Shown piece by piece: positions 46,901-59,625 of a stretch of 64,000 bases of DNA. The first letter of the stretch is position 1, and each line of letters begins with the position of its first letter. Both the position numbers and the translations under genes were made by a program. Origin of the DNA: Apteryx mantelli (Eukaryota > Chordata > Aves > Apterygiformes > Apterygidae); NCBI RefSeq assembly GCF_036417845.1, contig NC_089982.1, positions 49,625,684-49,689,683 on the forward strand. Reading direction: 5' to 3'. Under the pieces are notes generated by a model. It had not been told where the DNA came from. It saw only the letters and a list, made by a program, of their open reading frames with translations, and searched no databases.

Positions 46901-48560
46901 TCCTTGGATAATTTCTGGATTTTTTAGCAAAAAAATCAGGAGCGTGAAAACTTTTGTTGGAAGAACATATGTTTTCAAGGACTTCCTCAGTCATGCTGTT
47001 TCCCTTTCAAGGTAAACTGGTGTATTCTGACTCCCTAGGTTGTGGTACTGCAACATTAGGAAAACCCTTTGCAGTGGGCATCTGTTCAGTTGCATTCCAT
47101 ACACCTGAAAGATGTTGTAGACCCCAAATAAGATCTCATTGAGTAATTATAATTTTACATTTTGACCAGTAATTAATTAGATATATTTACTACTGCCTTT
47201 TTTTTTTGTTATTATAACTTGCTCCTGGCAATTCAGTTTGTAAGATATGTTAATATTTATATTACTAAGGAAATATTTAATATTTGGAAAATAGTGAAGA
47301 AGATAGTTTTATTCAGATTTACTATAAAGAGTTAAAATCAGAGTGGATTTTGCAAACTGTAATGATTACTGTAGTTTATTCACCAAGTGTAAAACACTTA
47401 TGATTGAATCTAAGCACAAAATATTATTAATTATTTAATACAAGATTTTTAAATGCCAGGGAAATGATGGCAGTCTTAAAATGTTGAGGAGATCAACATA
47501 ACTGGAGAAAACAAATTTTTTGTTGCTACAAAATATGGAATTAAAGTGCAGTTCCATTTCCTACTCTGTCCAGTACCTTTTTTGCACAATATGCTGTAGG
47601 ACTTCCCTGCAGCATTTCCTTTCCATGGTTATTACCTTAGGCTTGCCCTTCCAAAGAAGATCTGAAAGCAGTGAGGCTTTTGAATAAAAGGAAAAATGAA
47701 TCCACTGCTTTTAATTTGAAAACTTATGTCAACACAACATGAAAATGAATTAGTAAGTAGTCCGACATGCCCTATGATACTTACTTTACTCAATTATATA
47801 TTTCTCATAGCTGGTGTCTTTTGTTAAGTTAGGAATGTGAATAACAGTTTAATTCACTCTATTAAGGTTCATATGCTATATATTCCACTTTCATAAGCTG
47901 AGTTCCACAAGTTTTAAATTAACATATGTTCTACACTGTGTTTTAGTATATACAGCCTACTGTGTAGAAGCTGCATATGGATTGTCACAAAAAATGAGGT
48001 AAACCTTATTATTGCTCAAATTTAGTAACTTTATTATTTTGAATTCTTGCTTCACTTTCAAATTCAGTGTCATAGAGACATTCCTGTTCTGTTGTATCAC
48101 AGGGACTTTTTTGTTTTGTTTTGTTTTTTAGTTTCATATTCAGCATTCCTTTCAGGAGTTGACTTATGCTGAATGTCCTTTTCAGTGATAGAGAGATTGC
48201 TCCCTTGAGCCAACATAAATGAAATCTGGAAACTAGAAATTTATGGAAGAACTATCCAAAAGTACTTTGACTAGTCAGCATGCTGAATATACTTCGAATA
48301 CCTTACTATACTTTCCCCTGTAGTCTCCTGCAATAAACTTGGGTTGAGTGGTTTATGTTTAGTCTGTAGTTTTTCTGCTCGCTACCAATAGGAGTGCATG
48401 AAGTTCTGTATTACTTTATGTTTAGGCATAATGTAACATGACATACCTAATGTTAAAGGCATGCAGTAATAACAAGCTACCGCAATACAGACAGGAAAAC
48501 ATCCTACATGAAAATAATCAGGCGGATGCAAGCTTACTCTGCCCAGCCTTAAACCGACTG
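43911..48560. other. AT-rich noncoding DNA, nothing recognised
   Basis: No gene recognised. The longest frame here, 104 codons near 46.0-46.3 kb, has no domain. T-rich runs (44292, 47199) and a (TTTTG)n tract at about 48108 are simple sequence. Confidence 0.6.
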
Positions 48561-48589
48561 GACATGAGCCAACAATAATCTGAAAGCCA

Positions 48590-48669
48590 TATAAATGTGT
48601 TAGTATGGAGATTTCAGCAGCAGTTCAGAGGCTGTAAATCAGAAGCAGCTTTTGTCCATCAAAGTCAGG
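48590..48669 (+). promoter_or_regulatory. TATA box and possible noncoding first exon
   Basis: TATAAA at 48590-48595 lies 25 bp downstream of a CCAAC/CCAAT-like word. About 25-30 bp further on, TTTCAGCAG could serve as an initiator. A strong donor, CAGG/GTAAGT, sits at 48670-48675, which would give a roughly 50-nt first exon without an ATG. The combination is typical of small first exons of tissue-specific genes. A candidate acceptor (T-rich tract ending CACCTATAG, 50809) follows 2.1 kb later, but no coding continuation was found. This is an inference from consensus sites only. Confidence 0.25.
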
Positions 48670-48986
48670 GTAAGTCAAATCAAACTTAGGTCTGTAAACA
48701 TGTTGCTTTCCTTTCTGTTTCTATATTTAGTTATTTTCATTACTTGCATGTAATCTACCTTCTTTTGTTCATGTTTATCTATTTCCTTATTCCATACTTT
48801 AGATTGGATATCTGATGAAAATAATTATCTATAACTTTATATTGATTTCACTGTAGGCTTGTATTTTAAAGGCTAGGAAGCCTTGTAAATGACCTTTTGT
48901 AAAATGAATGCAAAATAGTGAACTTCTTTCCAACACTGCCATATTGTTAGCTTACTCTTTGCATCATCTCTAATACATTAAGGAAT

Positions 48987-49001
48987 AAAAAAAAAAAAAA
49001 A
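48987..49001. repeat. Poly(A) run, 15 bp
   Basis: Uninterrupted A15. It may mark the end of an old retroposed sequence; none is recognisable upstream. Confidence 0.8.
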
Positions 49002-49299
49002 GCTGTGCTGAGTGATATCCCCCATAAATCCATAAATACATACTGAAATATGAACAATAAGAAATTCCATTTTCAAAGTTACAGTATGAACAAAACTGTA
49101 ACTATTTTTTAATGTGTTGGACTACAAATTAATATAAATAAGGGAATTTGGAAATATTTTATAGAATTCCCTGAGAGAAGCTGCATGGGCTAACATGTTA
49201 CCCTATCATCAGAAAGATTAATGAATATGACTTTTTAAAATCTCATTTTGCTCATTTGTTGGTTACATTAGTGGAATTTTCTCTACAGTAAGGTATCAT

Positions 49300-50057
49300 G
49301 TTAGCAATTTTTGCTGGCTGTTTACTCCTTTTGATTCCTCTCACTTCTCTCTTCTCTGTTTGCCCACTATTTCAAAGAAGAGATCAAACCAACATGTCCC
49401 TCTGGCCATAATACTTTCTCCTCTACCTCTCCTTTACTTCCTTCACCTATATCAAAGGTTCTCTTTTATCCTTTAAACACTCCACTTGTCCCAGTAATTT
49501 CATGTACCATTGCCTTCTAACATTGCTTAGACTCAGCTTTACCTTCTGCTATTTCTTCATGTTATAATGATGGTCTTAGCAAAAGCAAAGTAAAAGCCCA
49601 CATACTTTTGACATGCTCTTCTGGCTCTCACAACACCCTTTTGACTCTCCCCTTTACACTCTTACCTTTTGCAGGGGCCTACTTGATATATCTTGGGCTC
49701 CTGTGAGAGAAGGGTGAAAAAGACTGTACCTTTGTCCTCCTCATTTGCCTTTTCCATTTGTGATTTGCTGCCAGAGGTTCACAAACCTTGCTCTTCCATT
49801 CGTTTGACTTTGGTTAATCCTGCATTTTCTGCCCTGTTTTTCTGTCATCTTTATGTTGCCAAAAGGCCAGCTCTTTTCACTCTTAAGTCATTCATTCTCT
49901 GTTTCCGGAGTTGTAAACACAACTCTAACATACTTCCCACTCCCTCAGGTTTATAATCTGGCTGTCAGCTGTCACTGTGCCCTCACTTTGAGGTGAGACT
50001 CCTGAGCATATTGCAATCTAACAGGGACACAGACTTCTGTTAATGGAAAGAAGATAA
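49300..50057. other. Pyrimidine-rich noncoding stretch
   Basis: The plus strand is noticeably C/T-rich between about 49320 and 49960 (CTCTCACTTCTCTCTTCTCTG and similar). An 87-codon frame at 49693-49956 has no domain. No repeat family was recognised. Confidence 0.4.
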
Positions 50058-50105
50058 CCAAGAAAATTATACATTACCAATTGGCAGGTGATAAACCCAT
50101 CAAAA
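50058..50105. repeat. Unidentified dispersed repeat, copy A
   Basis: 48 bp matching copy B (51047-51094) in the same orientation, 38 of 48 bases identical, with the best-conserved core GGCAGGxGATAAACCCxTC. Similarity continues weakly to the right (GTAAC words). On the minus strand the two copies also share a peptide pattern, GFIxCxxxMxNFxG. The family is not recognised. Confidence 0.6.
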
Positions 50106-51046
50106 ATGTAGGTAACAAGATTTACAAAGGCAGCTCTTGTTGGTTCCCAGCTCCTGCTGTGTTCCTCGCTCAGTGGTAGTTTGTTGCTCTTGCTGATTGC
50201 TGGCACATTGTCTCTACGAGTGGCAGAGGTTCCTGCAAAAAACTTGGTTCTCCTCCCACCCCATTTTAAGCACAGACTGCAAGTTGTCTATAAGCATAGT
50301 CCCTGTAATTTTTCCTCCTTCTGTGTAAAAGTATGTAAGAAATTGCAGTTTATGATGCTCTTTCACTCATTTCACATAAAATTTAGAAGCCAGTTTTTGA
50401 TATCAGGTTCACTGGTGTATAATGATAGTTAAAGTAAATTGAATTTAAGTGCAGTAAAAAATAAATGTAGGTAAAAGAACTATGTTCACAGAGGTTCTCT
50501 TTGCAGAATTGGGGCCTGCGTTTGCGGATAGATGCTATTTGGATTCAGTGGGTTCTTTGAAAATACAGCATATTTTTATATATGTGATTTTTTGTAATCA
50601 TAAACACTCACCTTATTTTTAACTTGGTCAGATGTTTTAAAATAGTTTTTTTTAATACAGTTTTGTTTTGTTTTCTTTTCCTAGTGTTCTGTTATATGGA
50701 CATATAGATAATGTATTCCAAGATTATCAATTCAGTTGAAATAAGACACAAATTAAACACAGCTATAGTACATGCATAATAGTTAATTGATTTTTTTTTT
50801 CCACCTATAGGAAACTCGCAGTGCAATAACATCTATGTAGACTGGCTACAGTCTACATACAGAAGAGACATTTCTTAAAAATCAGAAGGAAAGTAAAAAT
50901 TAATCCCATCCATTCCAACTGTGGCTCAGAGAGACAATTTTGCAAAGTTCTTAAAGCTTTCTTTTAACACCATGGGTCTGCTGGTTGTGTTGCTTAGACT
51001 CCCCACAGTGATGCTCTCATTTACAGGCCTGACATGACTGATTTCA

Positions 51047-51094
51047 CCAAAAAAGTTATCCATTATTGGATGGCAGGAGATAAACCCCTCAAAA
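51047..51094. repeat. Unidentified dispersed repeat, copy B
   Basis: Partner of copy A, 989 bp downstream. The minus-strand translation across it reads VTPFEGFISCHPIMDNFFGE, against VTYIFDGFITCQLVMYNFLG in copy A. The spacing pattern of conserved residues hints that both could descend from a coding or structured repeat, but the length is too short to decide. Confidence 0.6.
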
Positions 51095-52516
51095 GGTGTA
51101 ACGAACAAATAAGAATTTATTTGAAGAGTGACATTATCCTATTTCTGCCAGGAAGTGTGAGCAAATAGCCAGGAGTTTATCGTATTTAAGAAGAGGAAGA
51201 CTGTTTGGAAGACTACTACTTCTTTTTTTTAAGGTTGTCTCTTTAATCTGCAGCTGCAGCGGTGGATTTGATATTTTATAAATGGTAGGTTTTATCAGGA
51301 ATCTGGTAAAACCTTTTACCAAGTTATCTTCCTCTCATCAGTGATAATAAACTGGAAAACTGAAAATTCTTTTTCCCTCTAGTTTCCACTAACGTATGTC
51401 AGTATTTACACCCACAAAGAGTTAGTTTCTTCGCTTTTTCCCTTCTACTTCGCTCCCCTGCAAGACAGCAAACATATATGTATAACAATATACAAAGCAT
51501 CTATATGTATCAGGCAAACTATTTCCTTTGTCTTCTTTCTTTAATGTGTGTTTTATTATATGCTATAAACGTCCTTTTTGCCCATATATGGTACGGGAGC
51601 AACTCAGTTAAAATTTGCAGGATAGTATCTTATTCAGTAAAAGCAGAGTTCCAGAAGTAACAGCTAAACAAAGATGTAGATAATTTTTGTAGCTTCTGTT
51701 TCTTACGTTAACTTTAAAATACTGTGATAATTCTTTAATCTAGACAGTTTCAAGAACATATTTTATTTCCGCAAAGTTTTTGTTTCTCTGTAAGTGGAAG
51801 GGGTTCAGAAATAAACACAAAAAGCAAACAAACAAAAAAGCACATCTTCCTTATCACACCAAATATATTAGCCTACCATAAAATAATTTTCTCATTCAGT
51901 TGCCTTGCCTCATTCTAGTGACGAGCTTGTCAACATATTTGGTTGTTAAATCATTATGGTCCTCGTGCCTCTTTTGGACCACATTCTCATGTTTCTCACA
52001 CACTGACTTTAAATAAAAGTTATTCATGAGTATGTTCAGCAGGATTTTCCATCTCTATTTATGAGTGAAGAACCAGATCAAGCCTTGGATTTGGGGGTTT
52101 AAAGGACTCCTGCTGTATATTTAACATACCTGTAGTTCTTCTCTCCAGACTGCAGGACTAGTTTTGTTGTAGTAATCCCCGAAATTCAAGTGAGCTGTTG
52201 TAGGCAAGATGCCTAATTGAATGGCCTTCAGCTTAAGAACTTGGCTTTAGAAAGCGTATCTGCTTCTGCTACATATCCTTTGAATAAGTTTGATCATATT
52301 TGTTAATCATTCTGAGTCCCATTGTCTCTTTTTGTTTGTTTAGACTTCATTGCAATGTGGAGGGAGTATATAAATAAAACTATATATAAATAAAATAATA
52401 CTTATGGGCTCTCCTAAGACCTTCTAGCTGAGACTGGAAAAGTACAAATAGTAAGTGGAGAAGTGAAAAACAGTACATTTCTGTGCTTCCCCAAGCTTCT
52501 TCATGAAAGACTTTGT
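51095..52516. other. AT-rich noncoding DNA, nothing recognised
   Basis: No gene or repeat recognised. ORFs are 60 codons or so. Confidence 0.6.
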
Positions 52517-52866
52517 TCAGAAGAGTACTATTTCTGGGGTCTCTCTTCTGTGGCAGCAAGTGTGCGCCTCACGTGCACAATATGATGCAAAGGGACCAAT
52601 CGTTTTTAAATCATTGTTACATTTGCAGAAGCTCACAGGTTTCTTACTAAGGCAGCAATTCAGGACTCCTTGCTTTTTTTGATATGAATTAGAGTGCATT
52701 TCATTTGAGGAATCTAGTAGTGAGAGTGATATACATTGTGAATCCACCTCTGCTAGTTGTTCGTACAGTGGTTCCAGGGAAAGCTGAACTCGGCTTGTGG
52801 TAGGAGGTGTTATCTGTTGTGTCTCAGATTGGGAAGATGTAGCCTTGCTGAGCATCGATCGTTGCA
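52517..52866 (-). CDS. Possible minus-strand terminal coding exon, unrecognised
   Basis: On the minus strand a splice-acceptor-like CCTAGTTTCAG ends at 52867, and the frame is then open to a stop at 52517-52519. An ATG lies inside at 52855, giving 112 aa if read as a single exon. The translation is not low-complexity. A Ser/Thr/Gln-rich start and a mixed middle (LEPLYEQLAEVDSQ) lead to a Cys-rich end (CCLSKK, FCKCNN, HTCCHRR) finishing ETPEIVLF. No domain or family is recognised. The length is above most frames in this region but not beyond chance over 64 kb. No polyadenylation signal is close downstream on that strand. Alternatives are a random ORF or a fossil exon. Confidence 0.22.
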
Positions 52867-55800
52867 CTGAAACTAGGAATATCACAGCTTGCAGAAAACT
52901 ACAAATAATATGAAGTGAGCACTAAACATTTCCTCTATCTGGAACTTTCAGTTCTTGACTGATGATATTTTTCCACATGAACATACTGACTGTCTCTGAC
53001 ATAGGAAAGGAGTCATTTCTGACAACAGTCTCCTTTTGAATGGAGTGGGTAGTGCAATATTGGCATCAGTGAGCTGCAAATGCTGGGGCAGTCTGCTGAA
53101 ACTAGTAAAAAAGTCTGGTATTTCCACCTACCAATCATGTTCGTTTTCTCCCTCCCATTCTCTCTTTGGCCCACTCAGTAAGCGATCGGTTTTCAGTATT
53201 CCTATCTTGATACCTTCTGTAAGAATTTAAATGTAATCATAAAATTGTAATTGTTGAATCCTTCACATCTCATTAGATACGTATTTTAAAGTAGAATATA
53301 CCCCAAAATGTGAGCAATCTAGGAGCAAACACAGCAAAGTTGCTTGAGAAAATCATGTATAACTTATTTTAAAGGACCTGTATTTGCTGTTTCCACTCTA
53401 CTTCCCATTTTCTTTTTGTTAGAAGTAGCACTTTTATTTTGAAGTACCATGAAGGATTTGCACTGCTCTGTACATCATCTGTAATATAGTTATCTTACAA
53501 AACCAACTAAGATAATAAGTTGCAAAGCACCAAAGACTTGAAGAGTTTGATTAGTAAATCATTGTTCTCATTAAAATAAAAGTGAATTTCTCCTTGGCTT
53601 CCAAAAGACAGTAGGTTATACTTATATGTATTATTTCTGTATTATATACTTACATAATACGTACAATATAGTACTAAAAGTATAGCAGTGGACAGGTCTG
53701 ATTACATTCTGAAGTCATATGATGTTCAATAGAATTTTTTGCAGAAATTAAGTATTATCAAAACTGTAGTTGTGGTGCTCTCCATACTAACCATAACATG
53801 AGTGGAAAAAACTGTGGTTAGAGAAGTTATAAAAGAGGAACAGAAAACTTTCCTAAAAAATAAGAACCTTTCCTTCAGGTTACTTGTGTAGAAGAAGTCT
53901 GGACAGTGACATGAACTGTTTAATGTCATATGGTTTAACATCAAAAATTTAAAAGATTAATTGGAGTACTTATCTGAACCTTTTAAGATCCTTTTGCTTT
54001 TCTGCCTCCCATCTTTCTTTAGTCTTTCTATCACTAATCTTGACTTTATTCCTCTTTTTGTTACACTGTGTGCCAGAAGACCGTCAGAAGTTTCCTTGTG
54101 CACTTGAAGTCTCAATCAGTATTTTACTTTAGGGACAGAAGGAGAAGTGGGGGAAAGTACATACAAATGTATGTAAATATCATCATTATATTCTGTTTAT
54201 TCATTAAGCAGAATGCATATCAATATATATTCGAGTCCTATTTTCTCGATAATATCTTGTAAATTATTTTAGGGGAAAACAAATGTTTCCCCCAGGAATA
54301 ACTGTTGACTAATTTTACTATCTCTATATGTATCCTCTCATTAGGAAGACAGGAGGTCTTCAAGATGAACAGGACTTCTTTTTTGTGTAACCGAGTAGTT
54401 AACAAACAGACAGATGCATACACAGACATATACCATCATTTTACAAAAGAAAAAAGGTACAATATTTAAAGGGGCATCTTTAACCTAAAATTTCATTGCT
54501 GTATGGAAAATGTCTGACAAGAGGAGACAGTGCCTATCTATTTGATACTAAAAGGGAAGAGATGAAAATAAATCTGTACACGGTCATGTCGGTTATCTAA
54601 AGATGAATAAGCTGAACCTGAGAATCCCTTCCTGTAGTGCCATTCAATTTATTGCAATTGTAGAGTTACTTGAAACAATAACAGGCTTTTAAAAAGTCTG
54701 CAGAAGTGTGACTTTGTTAACATCCTTTTAAATATAGTGAGAAATATTCATGTCTGAAGGTATGCTTTACTGATGATTCTGTGAATGCAATTAACTGTCT
54801 CACAGGTATTCACAGGACCTAGACAGTAATCCCAAGGAAGTATCTTTTTTAATTTAGCTAACAATTTTTATTAAGCCTTGTAACCAACTTTGTCACTATA
54901 AGACCTTTCTGCCTTCTCAAAGAAAAGAAGCAATCATTTTGCTATATTTATACATGTGAATGAAGCCCCTGGCCATGGTATCTCTTGTATGTGAAAGGAT
55001 TTCTGTATTCACATGCCTAGATTTGTCCCACAGCTTCTTGATTCTGAACAGATTCTTGATTCTCTGTCCATGAGGGTGCTGAAGATACTTTTTAAGAGCG
55101 TGCATCCTAGATCTGGCATTTATTTTGTTTAGTATTCTGCAATTTACAGTATAAAGCTTGTGATGCATACATATATGCATATAGTCACATAAAGATACTG
55201 TACAGTGTATCCCCATATTGTGCTGTCCACAAATTACAAATTAAATAATTTAATATTCAAATTTTAGACTGGGCAATATTTTCTTTGGTTAAGACAGCAG
55301 TTTTCTGATTAATGTTTTTAATTTTAAGCGATGTCTAATACACAGAATAATAAAAGTGACATTTTAGCTTGTAGTGAGTTAAGGATGTTACTGAGAATAC
55401 ACAAGAGGTTTTTAAGAGACTTCCAAAGTTTATGTTTACAGAACAGAAGCCCACAGATTAATCTAAATACATTTTTCTTGTATTTTACTGTCTTCTCATA
55501 TCTCTAGCATTAATAATCTCAACACTGCACCTATGAATAGTGTTTGCATTTTCAAGGCTATATTCTAGTTAAAATAGAAAAAATAATAGTAAAATAGTGA
55601 AATAATACTTGTAATTTACTGCAGTGATAACTAGGGGGAAAGTAGCACATGTAGGACTATTAATGGCAGAGTTCCATGCAAGTTAATAACAAAAATAATC
55701 TATATTTAAAGAATGAAAGTTATCTATACAGACACATCACTTTTTCAACTCCCACAACTTTGATATACGTCAGTGGTACCGCCCTTCATACATGTCGTCT

Positions 55801-56679
55801 AAGCACACCCTTTTGGACCTGTTCTGCACCTTTCTCCTTTGACCCATTCTCTTGCCGCAGAGAAAGACAAGGGCTCCATTTAGCCCTTTCACTTTAGTCC
55901 TCAACGAATTTGGAGGATGTCTGTTCTGTGAGGTGAGGCACTGCACTGTCCTCAAGCATTAATCGCAGCCTCTGTGTCTGTCCGATTCCAGGCAAGGGAG
56001 ATGAATCTCTTGCAGTGCAAAGAAGTGTCTTGAAACCAGTTGTCCAATAAAATTGTTCTGTTTAATACTGTTATGTTTATAAAACCAGCTTTTCAGATGT
56101 TAGTCCTTTCACAGTAGAGTTCACAGACAATGTCAGGAAACAATAGTCTGTGTCAGTGGAGATTGTACCTTTGCGGTAGTAAATGTATTAAATGTAGGGT
56201 GGATGGCAGCCTTGATTCCCATGCAGAGGTAAACGTAAACAAACACCCACTGTGTTTTTTCTATTTTCTCTGGCTGACCTCCACTGCTGTAGCTGAGCTT
56301 TCCTCTTGTGATATTTGCCAGGTTATATAAAAAAGATGTGCCTCCTGGCTGAAATGATGAAACATAAAGCCTGTTCTCAGGCTGTGGAAGCCTGATGGAT
56401 GTAAAACAGCTGGCGGCCTGCGGCTGGGCTCTGAAAGGAAGTCTGATAGATACAGTTTGTGCTATGGTTAAAAGATGAATATTTTTTTCTACTGTAGACT
56501 GATGTATAGAAGTCTGCACAATGTGAATTTGCTGATTCAGATATTTTTAAGAACATATATGAAGATGATTTCTTGGAGTGGAACATTAGAATTAGAGGTA
56601 TTTCCAGGTAAATCAAAATGGCATTCAGCATAGCAAAGTGGGCAATATATACGGAAATACAATAGTTTTGCTTTTTCAA
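52867..56679. other. AT-rich noncoding DNA, nothing recognised
   Basis: No gene recognised. A 128-codon minus-strand frame at 56133-56519 begins at GTG and has no domain. A 99-codon minus-strand frame at 54917-55216 is treated as chance. Confidence 0.55.
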
Positions 56680-57560
56680 TATCTTGCATTTGAAGAAAGC
56701 TGTGTTGCAAATAACTGAGGTATGGAGATTTTACCAGGAAAAAGTACGAAGAAAGTTACCAAGAAAGAAAAGGAGAATGGAGAGTGAAACATTTGATATA
56801 AACAGTACAGAAAGTGGAACTCTTTGAGACTGCTGAGAAATGGTGACAGAATAATGAAGAACCACATACACAAAAAAAAAAAACCCACTGAAGAGCTGTC
56901 ACTGACAATGGACAGCAGACACAAAAGCCAAGAAAGGAAGGAGGAGGTAGCCTTTAGATGCCAATAGCATAGTACTGGCTGTTGGTTTAGCTAACAAGAG
57001 ATAAACAATTTTCCTAACAGGTTTATTTCATAGAAGAAAGAAAGTGAGTGGATGTTATCTGGACTAGAATGTGCTGGAAATGAAAAACTATAGATGACTT
57101 TGAGAGCAAGTAAAATAATTAATGAAGTGCAGAGGGAAGATTTATTTTTCAAAGGAAGGGGAGAGAGGGGGGAAGTTTGGCCACACAATGAAAAGAGATG
57201 GGTAAAAATATTAGGGAATCTAGGGAATGACAGATCACAGAACAAAAGAGGGGAAAAGTAATAGTGTTAGATTTATTCTGAGAATATCTCTAATATTCAG
57301 AAAGAGCAGGTTAGAAAAGTAGAATTCTTGGCAAATGTATTTAAGTCACTGGACAGAGAAGATAATAACTAGGTTAAAATCAGGCATCTGTTGAATACAG
57401 TGTCCAAAATCTTCAGCAAAACCATGATTTCACTCAAAGGACACGCAGGCATGCAGAAGAGGTTTTTTTGTTTGTTTGCAGAGATAGCATACTAATGAGC
57501 TAATAAAAAGGAGAAAATGGTTTAGAAGGGTAGAGACAGGAAAGAGAATAAACTTGAAGC
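56680..57560. other. Purine-skewed noncoding stretch
   Basis: For almost 900 bp the plus strand is strongly A/G-rich (GAAGAAAG, GGAAGGAGGAGG, GGAAGGGGAGAGAGGGGGGAAG). The opposite-strand ORFs are correspondingly rich in Phe, Ser, Leu and Pro, which explains their openness. No repeat identity was assigned. Confidence 0.6.
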
Positions 57561-59625
57561 AGAAGCTTGAATATCAATCCCAAAGCAAAGTTAGCTGTTT
57601 TTCTGGTGTTACGTAGTAATAATACCAATGTAATTGACAAATGGAGCTTTACAATGATTTTTGCTTCATGTACATACGAAGCTGAATATGTATTCAGTAT
57701 ATTCGGTTAGGTGAGTTCTGCATGTGTGTATATTTAGCAAATTGAAGTAAGGAATATTATTTAAGTAAGCATTATAATAGAGCTCAGTTAAAATTGCTCA
57801 TACCTCAAAGCTTATGGAAAATCCTTTTCCATAGAGATTTAGAGTACAATTGCAGACATCTTGCATCTTTTTTCAGAATATTCTAAATAGTAGATCTGTC
57901 TTATACAAAGTTAGAGAATTCCCTTTAAATATATTATGCTTGCTCCTTTTTGTTCAGTCAGCATATTTTGACTGATAAATAGTAAATTCATTTACTCACT
58001 AAAAATCTCCTAATCTGGAGATACATTAAAAGACTTGGGGATCTCATATGAAACATATATGAAATGTAAATATCTAAGTCTAACATCATGACCTTCAAAA
58101 TCTCTTTTCAGCTGAGTCTAATCTTGTAGTAATTTCAGCTGTCTACAATTTTCAGATTTGGTTTTGGACTTAATCATAGTGATCTCAGTCCTTCAGGTCT
58201 GATATGCTTAATGATCCTCAGATTTATTCATTCTCCTTATTTCTATTGAAAAGTGTAATCCAGTAGGTAAGCTCTGATCTTAAAAAGCAGATGCAGCCAC
58301 ATCTTTCATTCAACATCCATGACCTTAACACTGGTTTCCTATGGATTTGTGTCTATTAGATAGTTGAATTTTAACTGAATTATGTTAAGGTTTTATCAGG
58401 AGCTCACTCATTTTCAGACACTGGACAACCAGGAAAGAGTTGCAAGGAACACTGTTATAAATGGGAGGGAAACCCTTGGCTGAAGAGAGGGTTCTATGGT
58501 ATCTGATAAAGCATGACATTAGATTAAGGATTTTCCAACAGTATTTCTCCTTTGTGGATTCTCTGTGCAATCCTGCTTCATGTTCTTGAGGGGTTGTGAG
58601 TAGGGTCTCTTTCTTCTATTTAGCTGTCTGTATTCATGAGACACTTAGGAGTGTCTTATTTTGAGAGCTTTATCTTTCTGTCAAACTGACTGAAAGTAGC
58701 CAACAAGTTCAAAAGTTACTAGGTGAAGTTTTGAAGGGAAGTGTATAAGTGGTATGATCACAAAAAACTTATTGCCTGACATTTAGTCATATTGATGAGT
58801 ACAAAGTTCATACAGTCATTAGAAAAAAAAATTTTGTAATTAAATGTAGGGTATTTCTAAGCCCATTTCTATAATATACATTTTCCTAATGGAAAAAAAG
58901 TCAGAGATTGAATTTTATCTGCAACTGCATGTCCTGTCTGTTCTGTGTATGTTGTGTTACGACCATATTTAACTTTCAAGTCTTTCATTTAATTTATAGA
59001 AGAAAATACAGTAGGCTGTATTTCCAGCTTTTTTAGCTTCCTAAGTATCATGTAGCTGGAATATAGTAACTACTACAATCTGTATATATTTCAGGAATTT
59101 ATTTAAAGAATGGTTTATATATGCTTTATGCAATTCAAGAAATTAAAATCAAAAGAAAGGAAATGCTACATACATATATGTAGAAAATCATCCTTACATT
59201 TCCTTTACATATTCTTAAATTAACTTTACTAATACAATTGTAAAAGTGAATGTTTATAACCATATTGCAGACAGTTCCCTTTTAAGTTAGAAACAAGATA
59301 CATTATTTTAGAATGCTGATATATAATATAATATTGGGCAATAATACCAACTGGAATTGTTATTAAATATAATTTTAACTGATTTTGCATGATCTACTAC
59401 ATAGGAAAAAAAAGTTATGTGACTACTATGGAGTAAGATCAACATGTTAATTGAAAATGAGGATTTTTTTAAATATACTTTCTCTCAAAAATATAGCTTG
59501 AAGTTCAGAGTAGTTTGGTTGTGGGTATTTTGTTGCATGTGAGGATGGCAGTTGTAGCAGGACAGGTTTATCTGAGTGCTTTGGCAAAGCTGAAGGTTCA
59601 GAGTGGAAGCTTTTTAAACAGCGTT
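57561..59625. other. AT-rich noncoding DNA, nothing recognised
   Basis: No gene or repeat recognised. Confidence 0.6.

Noticed and set aside
56133..56519. 128-codon minus-strand ORF
   Set aside because: Starts at GTG, with no recognised domain and no convincing splice sites.
56676..57245. Two Phe/Ser/Leu-rich minus-strand ORFs resembling membrane proteins
   Set aside because: Their composition is explained by the purine-rich complementary strand.
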